DNA from: Zhengella sedimenti
GTDB lineage: Bacteria > Pseudomonadota > Alphaproteobacteria > Rhizobiales > Rhizobiaceae
Assembly (NCBI RefSeq): GCF_046506625.1
Contig: NZ_JBKFFP010000005.1
Span: 62,001 to 126,000 of the forward strand
Reading direction: 5' to 3'
Length of the DNA stretch: 64,000 nt
Positions within the stretch are counted from its first letter, which is position 1. The number at the start of each line of letters is the position of its first letter. The notes beneath the pieces are model-generated. The model ran no database searches. It worked only from the letters and a program-made list of their open reading frames with translations, and had not been told where the DNA came from. Positions 1 through 9,470 of the stretch are shown piece by piece. Position numbers and translations under genes: made by a program.

Positions 1-1748
1 CGCATGGCGGCAAGCCATTCGATGCTCGTGGTATCGCTCAGCACCGCGTCCGGGAATGCCATGAGCGCGCGTGCCGCCAGCACCAGCGCGGGGACCATGG
101 CCCCGGCAAACATCGCCGCCATTACGGGCGCGGCATGCAGCTTTTTCCGCCAGCCCATAGCCAGGAAGGGAATTGCCAATGCCGAAATCGTCAGGCTGCC
201 GGGCCAGATCGCGTGGTCGAACGGCCGCACGCCCCCGTTCGTGCCGAGCCATGCCGCGCCGGCGCCGGCTGCCAGCATCCCGGCGCGCGCCATCGCCAGA
301 CGCCGCGAAGCCGGACGGGGCGACCGTCCGGCCCGGGGGACGGCCCCGCCTTCCGCCATGAGCCTGCCGATGGCCGCCAGCATGGCGGCCGCCGTTCCCG
401 CCGACGCCAGGACCACGGCCAGCAGGATGGCCGGCCACATCACCGCCGGCATCCCGAAGGCGGCAGCGGGAAGCAGGAAGGCGGTCACGGGATTGAGCCG
501 GATGTCGGCGGCCGTCAGCACATGGTCCGCTGCGCCGCAGGCGGCCCGGACGCTGCCGGGACTCGTGGCGGGCACGCCGCAGATGTCCACGAAACCCGCC
601 AGGGCGTTCATGCCGTCCCTGAACAGCCAGCCGGCTTCCTCGCCGATCAGTCCGGCCGGAATGTCGGTCAGAGATCCGCCGGCGATCATGCCGGCGGTGC
701 GGGCATTGACAACCAGCGCCATGACGGCAAGGAGCACGAGGCCGGCCGCCAGGAGCGGCACGGATCTCCGGCGGCCTTGGCGCTTCCCGCCGTTGGCTGC
801 CGGCAGCAGCAGGGCAAGAACCATCCCGGTCAGCACCATGGTGGCGAACAGCGCCAGACCCGCGGACCAGCCGGATGCCGGCTCGATGCCCCACTCCCAG
901 GTGGAAACGGCCAGGGGCAGGACAGGGAGGCCGCCCTGCACGACCCCTGTTTCCGGCACGCCCGCGAAGAACTCCGCCCAGGTCAGGTCTCCCGCCGCAT
1001 GGGTCAGGACAGCCAGCGGCGCGGCCAGCCCGATGAAAACGATCGCGAAGGAAAAGGGCAGGCTGCGCGACGCGCTGCTGAACCCGCCGGTCCAGGCGCC
1101 GGCCAGCCCGATCCCGGCGGCAACCAGCCAGTGTGCGGGCGCCATTGCGGGAAAAAGGACGTCCAGCATCAACACAAGGATCCGGAACTGGGCGGCCAGC
1201 ACGCCGAGCGCCAGCAGTGCCAGGAACAGGCCGGCCACCAGCCGGACCTGCCGGTTGCCGGTCGCGCGCGACAACTGCCAGGCAGGGCTCCCGACCGGGC
1301 TTCCTTCCGTGCCCGGTGGTGCAATGAATCCGTGCAATCCGATACCCGTCGCCACTCCGGCGACCAGGATCAGGCCCAGGGCGGGATCGCTGACCGCAAG
1401 CCGGGAGGCGAGGAACATCATTCCGCCCGTGATGACGGCGCCCGCCAGGCCGGCGGCATCGTGGACAAGACCGCCTTGCAGCCCTTTGCCGGCGAAACTG
1501 CCCGTCTGCATCGTGCCGGAAAGCAGGCCGAGCAGCAGGAACGGCGCGAGGGCGCCGGCGATGACGAACCACTGGATGATGGCGGCCGGCACGCCGAGCC
1601 GTTCCAGGATCATCCCGGCGACGAGGACGCCGCAATAGCCGGCCGCGAGGATGCCTGTCAGGACGGGCGCCGGAATGTCGCTTTCACTGGATTGCAAGGT
1701 GGTCTGTCCTGCCGTCTTTCCATCGCTCGTGCTGCCGGCACGGGTCAA
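1..1748 (-). CDS. Polytopic membrane protein, possibly a divergent sodium:solute symporter (partial)
   Basis: The reading frame enters from the left edge, so the C-terminus is missing; about 582 residues are present. It consists almost wholly of hydrophobic segments separated by short loops, so it is an inner-membrane protein with many helices. The start chosen is a TTG at 1748-1746, because a good ribosome site (GGAGG) lies 5 bases before it and no ATG is well placed. It is divergent from a LuxR-type regulator and close to a kinase that itself carries a transporter domain, a setting in which solute:sodium symporters are common. I do not recognise clear symporter signature motifs, so the transporter assignment rests on context. 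Long open frames on the opposite strand are a GC-rich artefact. Confidence 0.6.
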   Translation of the reverse strand, partial: MTRAGSTSDGKTAGQTTLQSSESDIPAPVLTGILAAGYCGVLVAGMILERLGVPAAIIQWFVIAGALAPFLLLGLLSGTMQTGSFAGKGLQGGLVHDAAGLAGAVITGGMMFLASRLAVSDPALGLILVAGVATGIGLHGFIAPPGTEGSPVGSPAWQLSRATGNRQVRLVAGLFLALLALGVLAAQFRILVLMLDVLFPAMAPAHWLVAAGIGLAGAWTGGFSSASRSLPFSFAIVFIGLAAPLAVLTHAAGDLTWAEFFAGVPETGVVQGGLPVLPLAVSTWEWGIEPASGWSAGLALFATMVLTGMVLALLLPAANGGKRQGRRRSVPLLAAGLVLLAVMALVVNARTAGMIAGGSLTDIPAGLIGEEAGWLFRDGMNALAGFVDICGVPATSPGSVRAACGAADHVLTAADIRLNPVTAFLLPAAAFGMPAVMWPAILLAVVLASAGTAAAMLAAIGRLMAEGGAVPRAGRSPRPASRRLAMARAGMLAAGAGAAWLGTNGGVRPFDHAIWPGSLTISALAIPFLAMGWRKKLHAAPVMAAMFAGAMVPALVLAARALMAFPDAVLSDTTSIEWLAAM

Positions 1749-1886
1749 TTGGTCCTCCGCCCATCTGCCCCCGATGCGCGGATTGCGAAAACTTCGCCTT
1801 GAAAACAACTCGTAACATCGGATAATTCAAACGCAAGCATCGCGCACGCGTTTGCCGTGTGCGTCTGCCGCGTCGGGGAGGGTGAT

Positions 1887-2546
1887 GTGACGGCTGGAAC
1901 GAAATTTCTCGTGGCGGACGATCACCCGTTGTTTCGCGGCGCACTCAAACAGGCCATCGGCGGCGCGGCCGGGGACATCGAGATCGTCGAGGCAGGGGAT
2001 TTCGAGACGGCCAAGGCCATTGCCGCGACCCATGACGATCTCGACCTGATCCTGCTCGACCTGTCCATGCCCGGAGCCTCCGGCCTGTCCGCGCTTGTCG
2101 GGATGCGCGGCCTGCAGGCGGCCGTGCCGGTCATCGTGGTGTCGGCGAGCGACGATCCGGAGACCATCCGCCGGTCGCTGGAACTCGGCGCGTCCGGCTT
2201 CATTTCCAAGTCCTCCAGCATGGAAGACATCCGCAACGCGGTCGACGCCGTCCTCCAGGGCGAAATCGTGACACCGGCCAACATCGACCTTGGCGAGGAG
2301 CACGACCCCGAGATTTCCGACCTGATCGCCCGCATCCAGACCTTGACGCCGCAGCAGACGCGCGTCCTTTCCATGCTTGCCGAAGGCCTGCTCAACAAGC
2401 AGATCGCCTATGAACTCAACGTTTCGGAAGCCACGATCAAGGCGCATGTCTCCGCCGTCCTGCAAAAACTGGGCGTGGACAGCCGCACCCAGGCGGTCAT
2501 TCGCCTGTCGAGGATCGGCACCGAGCCCTTTTCGGTGACAGGCTGA
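1887..2546 (+). CDS. LuxR/NarL-family response regulator
   Basis: Two-domain transcription factor of about 219 residues. The N-terminal receiver domain has the acidic pair DD at residues 11-12, the phospho-acceptor Asp58 in LLDLSMPG, and a lysine near ISKSS. The C-terminal LuxR helix-turn-helix starts near residue 150 (LTPQQTRVLSMLAEGLLNKQIA). The GTG at 1887 is preferred over an upstream ATG because GGGGAGG sits 5-6 bases before it. It is followed after 15 bases by the convergent hybrid kinase, its likely partner. This pairing resembles CrbR/CrbS of Vibrio and ErdR/MxtR of Pseudomonas, which control acetate use; that role here is inference. Confidence 0.9.
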   Translation: MTAGTKFLVADDHPLFRGALKQAIGGAAGDIEIVEAGDFETAKAIAATHDDLDLILLDLSMPGASGLSALVGMRGLQAAVPVIVVSASDDPETIRRSLELGASGFISKSSSMEDIRNAVDAVLQGEIVTPANIDLGEEHDPEISDLIARIQTLTPQQTRVLSMLAEGLLNKQIAYELNVSEATIKAHVSAVLQKLGVDSRTQAVIRLSRIGTEPFSVTG

Positions 2547-2561
2547 CCGCCACCCCGCCGC

Positions 2562-5500
2562 CTATTCGGCCGCCTTGGGCAGCATCTTGCGGCTGCGGTT
2601 GAGAGCGGTGCGCAGCGCCGCCGGCTTCACCGGCTTGTAGAGCAGCGGGATCTGGCGTTCCTCCGCCGCCGCCTTCACCTCGTCGGACCGGTTCGCGGTC
2701 AGCATGATGGCCGGTACATTGCGGCCGAGCCGCTCATGAATGCTGGTGATGGCGTCGAAACCCGTCGCGCCGTCCAGATGGAAATCGGCCACGATGACGT
2801 CGGGGACCAGGCCATTCCGGTCGAATGCCGCCTCGAACTCGGCCGCGCCGGCATGGGCGATCACCTCGCAGCCCCAGTTCTCCAGCAACATGCGCATGCC
2901 GTCGAGAATGCGCATGTCATTGTCGATGCACAGCACCCGGGTCCCGGTCAGCGAGCCGCGCGCGGCCTGTGCCGTGGCGGCCGGGGCGGCCACCGCGTCC
3001 TGTTCGGCTTGCGTCACGGGGATCAGGACCGAGAAGCGCGTCCCCTTGCCGGGCTCCGACCAGATGCGGATCTCCAGCCGCAGCACGCGCGCGATCCTGT
3101 CGACGATGGAAAGCCCGAGCCCTAGCCCCTCGGCCTCGCGCGCGCCTTCGTCGAGGCGTGTGAACTCGCGGAAGACCGTATTGAGCTTGTCGGCGCGGAT
3201 GCCGATGCCGGTGTCGATCACCTGGATCTCGCAAAGCCGGCCGCGCCGCCGTACGCCGACGAGCACCTTGCCGCTGCGCGTGTACTTGATGGCATTGGAC
3301 ACGAGGTTCTGGAGAACGCGCCGCAACAGGTTGCGGTCGGTCTCGACATTCAGGCTGGACGGCACGATCGTCAGCTCCAGTGCCTTTTCTCTCGCCGCCG
3401 GCGTGAAGTCGTTGCGCAACTGTTCCAGCATTGAATCGAGGCGGAAAATGCTCTCCTTGGGCTTCATTGCGCCCGTGTCGAGCCGCGAGATGTCGAGAAC
3501 GGCGCCGAGGATGGTCTCCACCGAATCCAGCGAGGAATCGATGTTGGAAAGCGCCGAGCGCGTTGCCTGGTCGGCGATCGATTCCTTGAGCGCCGAACAA
3601 TAGAGGCGCGCGGCGTTGAGCGGTTGCAGGATGTCGTGGCCGGCACCGGCAAGGAAACGCGTCTTGCCGAGATTGGCCTCTTCCGCGAGACGCTGCGCCT
3701 GCGCCAGTTCCTCGTTCAGTTCCAGCAGTTCGGCTGTGCGCGCCGCCACCCGCTGCTCCAGCGTCTCGTTGGCGCGCTTGAGCGCGAGGTCGGCCTTGAC
3801 CCGGTCGGTGATGTCGGCATAGCTGGCCACGACTCCCCCGTTCGGCATCGGATTGGAACGCACCTCGATGATGCGCCCGGTGCTCAGGAGTTCCATCTGC
3901 CAGGTCGCGTGGGTCACGGTCAGCCGTTCAAGGATCGTTTCCTCGTCGTTCTTGGCGATGTCGCCGCGCCGCACGAGATAGTCGATCACCTTGGAAATGG
4001 ACGTGCCGACCTGGCCCAGTTCGTCGGGCAGGTCGAACAGCGTGCGGAACTGCCGGTTCCAGCACGACAGGCCGAAATCCTGGTCGTAGACGGTGATGCC
4101 GTCCTCCATCTGGTCCAGGGCGATCTGCAGCAGGTCGCGGTTTTGCTGCAGCGCTTCCGAGGCGTCGTCGAGCAGCCGGTAGGCGTTGCGCGAATTGGCG
4201 TCGACGCGCTGGAAGAGCAGCGACAGGATCAGCCGCGCCGAGGACGATCCGACCGCGCTGGCCAGCAATTGCTCGGCAAAGCGGATCGTCCCGGCATCGG
4301 CGATCTGCGAGGCCATGTACTTGCGCCCCTCGTTCTGTTCGAACGTCTGGAAGGAGCGCTCCGTGCGCTCCGCGCCAAGGTAGCGCGAGATGGTGTCCTT
4401 CAGTTCGCTGTTCGTCACCGCCGTGCGGAAACGGCGCAGGCCGGGGATCTGGGCGCTTTCGCGCGGCACGAAGATCGCCGCCTGGATGCGCTCGCGCGGG
4501 GTCGCCGCGCGCGACAGGCATCCCATGATGAAGAACAGCGTATTGGCCGCAAGGCTCCAGAGAACGCCATGGTTCAGCGGTTCCGCCTCCACGCCGAAAA
4601 GGGCTTCCGGCCGCAGGGCGGTGAAGCCCCACAGTCCGTCGGTGATGATGTGCGCGTCGTCGGGCAGGAAGGACGGCAGCAGCAGCGTGTAGCCCCATAC
4701 CAGGATGCCCGCGCTCATCCCCATGACCGCGCCGCGCGCATTGGCACCGCGCCACAGCAGCGCGCCGAAGAAGGCGGGTGCGAACTGTGCCAGCGCGGCG
4801 AACGACAGCAGCCCGATGGATGCCAGGCGGATGTTGTTGGCGATCTCGCGATAGTAGAGCAGCGCCGCCACGAGGATGAGGCAGATGGCCGCCCGCCGCA
4901 CGTTCAGGATGATGCGCGACCAGTCTTCCTTCTCGCCCGCCGTCGGGATCTGCGCGCGCTTCAGCAGGACCGGAATGACGAGGTCGTTGGAGATCATGAT
5001 CGAAAGCGCCACGCTGGCGACGATGACCATGGCGGTGGCTGCCGACAGGCCGCCGATCAGCGAGACCAGGGCGAGGACATCGCTGCCATGCACCAGCGGA
5101 ATGGCCAGCACGTAGAGATCGGCGCTTGCCTGGTTTCCGATCGTGGTGATGCCGGCGAAGGCGATGGGCAGCACGAAGATGTTGATGAGGACCAGATAGA
5201 GCGGAAACAGCCATGTCGCCGTGTCCAGTTCGCGCTCGGACCGGTTCTCCACCACCGAGATGTAGAACTGGCGCGGCAGCATCAGGATGGCCATGCCGCT
5301 GAGCATGGTCATGACGATCCAGGTCGTCGGACTGGTCTCATAGGTCAGCGCCGCCTGCACCCGTTCGTTGGCCTGCATGGCGTCCAGCAGCGTCTTCGGC
5401 GTGTCGAACATGAAGAAGGTGACGGCCACGCCAATGGCCAGGAAGGCGACCAGCTTGATGACCGATTCCACCGCGATCGCCAGCACCATGCCGTCCTGGT

Positions 5501-6053
5501 GCTCGGTCGCGTCGGCATGGCGCGTGCCGAACAGGATCGCGAACAGGGCCAGCAGAGCCGCGACGGTCAGTGCCATGTCGCCTGGGATCGGTATGCTTGC
5601 CCCGGCGCTTTCATGCGCGATCATCAGTTCGATGGAACCGGAGACCGCCTTGAGTTGCAGCGCGATGTAGGGAACGGTGCCGACCGTGGCGATGACCGTG
5701 GCCAGCGCCGCCACGGAGAAGCTCTTGCCGTAGCGCGCGGCCAGAAAGTCGGCGATCGAGGTGATGCGTTCGGCCTTCGACACCCGCAGGATGCGGCGCA
5801 GCATGCGATGGCCGAAAAGGTAGACGAGGATCGGACCGATATAGATGGTCAGGAATTCCAGCCCGCGCTCGGAAGCAAGCCCGACCGAGCCGAAGAAGGT
5901 CCAGGAGGTGCAATAGACCGCCAGGCTGAGCGAATAGATCATCGGACGGTATTCGCCCGCGCTCCGCTTGCGCCGCTTGTCGCCCCAGCTTGCAATGGCG
6001 AACAGCAGTGACAGGTAGGCGAGCGCCGTGAAAATGATCACCCAGCTGTTCAT
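2562..6053 (-). CDS. Hybrid sensor histidine kinase with N-terminal sodium:solute symporter domain
   Basis: A protein of about 1163 residues. The first ~500 residues form a many-helix symporter-like domain. Then come a linker, a PAS-like segment (MEDGITVYDQDF), a coiled coil, a HisKA domain with His806 in AGHDILQP, an HATPase domain (NLVSNAIKY, DTGIGI, GLGLSIV) and a C-terminal receiver domain with Asp1090 in VADFHLDG. The start at 6053 (MNSWVII) follows GGAGGAG; an in-frame ATG 24 bases upstream has no ribosome site. The architecture matches CrbS/MxtR-type kinases, in which the transporter-like module is thought to link substrate uptake or sensing to signalling. The LuxR-type regulator at 1887-2546 is the likely partner. 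Confidence 0.92.
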   Translation of the reverse strand: MNSWVIIFTALAYLSLLFAIASWGDKRRKRSAGEYRPMIYSLSLAVYCTSWTFFGSVGLASERGLEFLTIYIGPILVYLFGHRMLRRILRVSKAERITSIADFLAARYGKSFSVAALATVIATVGTVPYIALQLKAVSGSIELMIAHESAGASIPIPGDMALTVAALLALFAILFGTRHADATEHQDGMVLAIAVESVIKLVAFLAIGVAVTFFMFDTPKTLLDAMQANERVQAALTYETSPTTWIVMTMLSGMAILMLPRQFYISVVENRSERELDTATWLFPLYLVLINIFVLPIAFAGITTIGNQASADLYVLAIPLVHGSDVLALVSLIGGLSAATAMVIVASVALSIMISNDLVIPVLLKRAQIPTAGEKEDWSRIILNVRRAAICLILVAALLYYREIANNIRLASIGLLSFAALAQFAPAFFGALLWRGANARGAVMGMSAGILVWGYTLLLPSFLPDDAHIITDGLWGFTALRPEALFGVEAEPLNHGVLWSLAANTLFFIMGCLSRAATPRERIQAAIFVPRESAQIPGLRRFRTAVTNSELKDTISRYLGAERTERSFQTFEQNEGRKYMASQIADAGTIRFAEQLLASAVGSSSARLILSLLFQRVDANSRNAYRLLDDASEALQQNRDLLQIALDQMEDGITVYDQDFGLSCWNRQFRTLFDLPDELGQVGTSISKVIDYLVRRGDIAKNDEETILERLTVTHATWQMELLSTGRIIEVRSNPMPNGGVVASYADITDRVKADLALKRANETLEQRVAARTAELLELNEELAQAQRLAEEANLGKTRFLAGAGHDILQPLNAARLYCSALKESIADQATRSALSNIDSSLDSVETILGAVLDISRLDTGAMKPKESIFRLDSMLEQLRNDFTPAAREKALELTIVPSSLNVETDRNLLRRVLQNLVSNAIKYTRSGKVLVGVRRRGRLCEIQVIDTGIGIRADKLNTVFREFTRLDEGAREAEGLGLGLSIVDRIARVLRLEIRIWSEPGKGTRFSVLIPVTQAEQDAVAAPAATAQAARGSLTGTRVLCIDNDMRILDGMRMLLENWGCEVIAHAGAAEFEAAFDRNGLVPDVIVADFHLDGATGFDAITSIHERLGRNVPAIMLTANRSDEVKAAAEERQIPLLYKPVKPAALRTALNRSRKMLPKAAE

Positions 6054-6292
6054 CCGGCCCCGCTCCTCCACTTCCAAGGACCATGCGTCACCGTCCAGTC
6101 ATAGAAGATAGCGGCGTTCTGCGCGAGTCGCGTCGAGCCGGATTGTGGCTCACGGCTTCAAGCGCCCGGCGCTGGCGCATCCTGCCACTGCAAAAAACGG
6201 TGGCGTTCTCCGAAGGCCGTGCTACCGGTATGACTGCCGGCCAGCAAGTACACATCGGCCTGATTGGAATGAAGAACGGAGAGGGAAAGCAT

Positions 6293-6721
6293 ATGTTGAA
6301 GGAATTCAGGGAATTCATTGCCAGGGGCAATGTCATGGACCTGGCTGTCGGCGTCATCATCGGCGGCGCGTTCGGCCTTATCGTCAAGTCGCTGACCGAC
6401 GACATCATCATGCCGGTCGTCGGCGCCATTTTCGGCGGGTTCGACTTTTCCAATTATTTCATTCCGCTCGCATCGGGCGTGACGGCCGACACGCTGGAGG
6501 CCGCGCGCGAACAGGGCGCGGTGCTGGCCTATGGCAACTTCGTCACCGTCGCGATCAACTTCCTGATCCTCGCCTTCATCATCTTCATGATGGTTCGCAC
6601 GGTCAACAGGATCCGCCGCTCGATGGAAGAGCCGGAGGCGCCGGCCCCCGAGGCGCCGCCGCCGGCCGATATCGTGCTCCTCACCGAGATCCGCGACGCG
6701 CTGGTGAACAGGAAGGCCTGA
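6293..6721 (+). CDS. mscL: Large-conductance mechanosensitive channel MscL
   Basis: A 142-residue inner-membrane channel that opens on membrane tension to release solutes during hypo-osmotic shock. The N-terminus MLKEFREFIARGNVMDLAVG and the following IIGGAFG segment are classic MscL. A second transmembrane segment (NFLILAFIIFMMV) follows a periplasmic loop, and the C-terminus has a Pro/Ala-rich stretch before a short helix. The ATG at 6293 is chosen because a purine-rich ribosome site (GGAGAGGG) precedes it; the frame is open further upstream but that part does not resemble MscL. It is divergent from the hybrid kinase, 240 bases away. Confidence 0.97.
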   Translation: MLKEFREFIARGNVMDLAVGVIIGGAFGLIVKSLTDDIIMPVVGAIFGGFDFSNYFIPLASGVTADTLEAAREQGAVLAYGNFVTVAINFLILAFIIFMMVRTVNRIRRSMEEPEAPAPEAPPPADIVLLTEIRDALVNRKA

Positions 6722-6734
6722 TCTGGCCGCCATG

Positions 6735-6759
6735 GCCGCCGGACAGCCGGTCCGGCGGC
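6735..6759 (+). terminator. Hairpin downstream of mscL
   Basis: A perfect 10-bp stem (GCCGCCGGAC paired with GTCCGGCGGC) with a 5-base loop begins 13 bases after the mscL stop codon. No T-tract follows, so it may be a Rho-assisted terminator or an mRNA-stabilising end. Confidence 0.45.
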
Positions 6760-6922
6760 AAGCCTGCCCATGGTAAACACTTGCTTTCCCCGACGGCTAA
6801 AAGGCGGATGCGCCTGATCGGGGGATTTCAACGCCATGCCGCTATCCTGCGCGCCAACGGGATGACAAGTCCGGGCCGCATGGGGCGGTCCGCGGCCTGG
6901 TCTGCGCGACGGAGGCACGGCA

Positions 6923-7987
6923 ATGGCGGTTCTGGTGACGGGCGGCGCCGGATATATCGGCTCTCACATGGTCTGGCGCCTGGTGGATGCGGGCGAAAGG
7001 GTTGTCGTCATAGACCGCCTGTCGACGGGACATGCCTGGGCCGTTGCCCCGGCAGCCCGCCTGGTCGTCGGCGACATTGCCGACACGATGATGGTCCGCC
7101 GCATCCTTCGCGAGGAGAAGGTGGACGCCATTCTCCATTTCGCCGGTTCCGTCGTGGTGCCGGATTCGGTTGCCGACCCGCTCGGCTACTATGACAACAA
7201 TACCTGCGCCACGCGCGGCCTTCTGGAAGCGGCGATCGATACCGGGGTTGGCTGCCTGGTATTTTCATCCACGGCCGCCGTCTATGCGCAGGGCGACGGA
7301 ACCCCGCTGACCGAAGACGCCCCGCTGGAGCCCGCCAGCCCCTATGGCAGGTCCAAGCTGATGAGCGAGATGATGCTGCGCGATACCGCCGCGGCACATG
7401 ACTTCCGCTACGCGGCCCTGCGCTATTTCAATGTCTCGGGCGCCGATCCCGAGGGGCGGACCGGTCAATCGACGCCGGGCGCCACGCACCTGTTGAAGGT
7501 GGCCTGCGAGACCGCCGTGGGAAAGCGCGCCTTCATGAGCATCTACGGCACCGATTATCCGACACGCGACGGCACCTGCATCCGCGATTTCATCCACGTT
7601 GCCGACCTCGTCGAGGCGCACTGGCTGGCGCTCGCCCACCTGCGGGCCGGCGGCGAAAGCCTCGTGGCCAATCTCGGCTATGGTGACGGCTTTACCGTGC
7701 GGGAAGTCATCGAATGCGTGCAGCGGGTGTCGGGCCGCGATTTCGAACTGCGCCGGGAAGGCCGCCGCCCCGGCGACCTCCATGCCGTGGTCGCCAATGC
7801 CGCTCGCGCCCGCAGCGTGCTCGGCTGGCACCCGCGCCATGCTTCGCTGGAAGGAATCGTCACCAGTGCGCTGGCCTGGGAAGAACGCCTTCGCCGCCGC
7901 CGCACGGTTGCGGCCGGACCGGCCATCGAATCGCCGGAACCGGAGCACTGGCCCATGCCGGCCGAGCCGGCTCTGGCCCGGCGCTGA
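6923..7987 (+). CDS. galE: UDP-glucose 4-epimerase
   Basis: A 354-residue short-chain dehydrogenase/reductase-type epimerase that interconverts UDP-glucose and UDP-galactose. The N-terminal NAD-binding motif GGAGYIGS, the active-site YGRSK (Tyr-x-x-x-Lys) and the upstream SSTAAVY serine/threonine segment are all present, as is the RYFNVSGA substrate-site motif. The C-terminal ~30 residues are a proline-rich tail longer than usual. It stands alone, with 200 bases to mscL and 250 bases to the next gene. Confidence 0.93.
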   Translation: MAVLVTGGAGYIGSHMVWRLVDAGERVVVIDRLSTGHAWAVAPAARLVVGDIADTMMVRRILREEKVDAILHFAGSVVVPDSVADPLGYYDNNTCATRGLLEAAIDTGVGCLVFSSTAAVYAQGDGTPLTEDAPLEPASPYGRSKLMSEMMLRDTAAAHDFRYAALRYFNVSGADPEGRTGQSTPGATHLLKVACETAVGKRAFMSIYGTDYPTRDGTCIRDFIHVADLVEAHWLALAHLRAGGESLVANLGYGDGFTVREVIECVQRVSGRDFELRREGRRPGDLHAVVANAARARSVLGWHPRHASLEGIVTSALAWEERLRRRRTVAAGPAIESPEPEHWPMPAEPALARR

Positions 7988-8237
7988 CCCACCGGCGAGG
8001 ATGTCGCCCGTCAGGGCCTTCCCGCTGGCCCCGGCCCGCGCCATGCATTCCCGGACACGGACCAGATCTGCCCGCCTGCGCATCGAAGCCCGCTATGCCG
8101 CCCAGCACCGATCGATTGAAGGAGTCCGCTCGCTTCGGATGCTTTTGCTGTCCTGCCGAGACATGAAGAACCCTGGCATCTATGATTGCTCGAATCGGGG
8201 CTGGGCCTTCGGACAGCCAGCATGGGAGGAAGACCGA

Positions 8238-9440
8238 ATGCGAATCACAGCGGTGGAAACGATCTGTCCGGCCGACATGCCGAACCTCCTCTGGGTCCGG
8301 GTGCACGGGGAGGACGGGCTGACTGGCCTGGGCGAGCTTTTCTTCGGTGCGACCGCCGTTGAGGAGGACATCCACACCCGCATCGCACCGATGATCCTTG
8401 GTCAGGATTCGCGGCGGATCGAATACCTGAACAGGAGGATGCAGCCCTATGCCGGCTTTTCCGGAACAGGCGCGGAAATGCGTGCCCTGTCCGCGGTCGA
8501 CGTGGCGCTCTGGGACCTGCTTGGCAAGGAAGCCGGCATGCCCTTGTGCGATCTGCTCGGCGGTCGCATGCGCGAGCGCATCCAGGTCTACAATACCTGT
8601 GCCGGTCCGCGGTATCTGTCAGCCTCTTCCGCTGTCCGGCCGGAGAATTTCGGCAACAGCGGGGGCGAGTTGTCGCGCGGCCGCCACGAGGATCTCGAAG
8701 GTTTCATGCACTACCCGGACGAGCTTGCCGCTTCGCTGCTCGAAATGGGTATCGAATCGATGAAGATCTGGCCGTTCGACTTCGCGGCAGGTGCAGCCGA
8801 CGGGGCCGACATTTCTCCCTCCGATCTGGCGAAAGGACTGGCACCCTTCCAGAAGATCCGCTCGGTCCACGGGTCCCGCATGCGGCTGAAGGCGGAGTTG
8901 CACGGCCTTTGGTCGCTGAACGCCGCCCGCAAGATATGCGCCGCGCTGGACGAACTGGACATCGACTGGATCGAAGACCCGATCTGGATGGATCGCACCC
9001 CCGAACTCGCGACCCTCGCGAGCGAAACCCGCACACCGATTGCCGGCGGCGAAACGCTGGCAGGCATCGGCGCCTTCACCAACCTGATCGAAAGCGGTGC
9101 TGTGGCAACACCGATCATCGACATCACCTGGGGCGGAGGGCTGACCCTGGCGCGCAAGGTCGCGGCCCTGGCAGAAGCACATGCCAGCAACGTCGCCTTT
9201 CACGACTGCATGGGCCCGGTCACCCTTGCGGTGTCGACGCACATTGCGCTGGCGGCACCGAATGTCCGCGAACAGGAGATTTCGCGCGGATTCTACTATG
9301 GCTGGTACGGGGACTACGTCGATGCCTTGCCGCCGGTCGAGGGAGGTTTCGTAACTGTCCCGGAAGGCCCCGGCCTCGGGATGCAACTGTTGCCCGGCAT
9401 CGAGAAGCGGGCAGGGACACGCCACAGGATCAGCCGGTGA
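8238..9440 (+). CDS. Mandelate racemase/muconate lactonizing enzyme family protein
   Basis: A 400-residue member of the enolase superfamily. Features include the N-terminal capping domain, ALWDLLGK, a KAELHG strand, WIEDPIW and AGGETLAG (metal-binding acidic residues), and FHDCMGPV with the His expected of mandelate-racemase-type members. These enzymes usually abstract the proton next to a carboxylate, often dehydrating acid sugars; the substrate is not predictable from sequence alone. The ATG at 8238 is preceded by GGGAGGA; the frame is open well upstream (overlapping galE) but that part has no family similarity. It is convergent with the next gene. Confidence 0.88.
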   Translation: MRITAVETICPADMPNLLWVRVHGEDGLTGLGELFFGATAVEEDIHTRIAPMILGQDSRRIEYLNRRMQPYAGFSGTGAEMRALSAVDVALWDLLGKEAGMPLCDLLGGRMRERIQVYNTCAGPRYLSASSAVRPENFGNSGGELSRGRHEDLEGFMHYPDELAASLLEMGIESMKIWPFDFAAGAADGADISPSDLAKGLAPFQKIRSVHGSRMRLKAELHGLWSLNAARKICAALDELDIDWIEDPIWMDRTPELATLASETRTPIAGGETLAGIGAFTNLIESGAVATPIIDITWGGGLTLARKVAALAEAHASNVAFHDCMGPVTLAVSTHIALAAPNVREQEISRGFYYGWYGDYVDALPPVEGGFVTVPEGPGLGMQLLPGIEKRAGTRHRISR

Positions 9441-9470
9441 CAAGTGGTCCGCGGGCAGTCAAACCTTCAA

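Noticed and set aside
4..1802. Two plus-strand frames of over 500 codons opposite the membrane protein
   Set aside because: Their translations are low-complexity Arg/Ala/Pro/Gly, have no ribosome site and no protein-like pattern; the minus strand gives a clean polytopic membrane protein.
3624..6011. A 795-codon plus-strand frame opposite the hybrid kinase
   Set aside because: Antisense of an intact kinase with all catalytic motifs; composition is Arg/Gln/Asp-rich noise.
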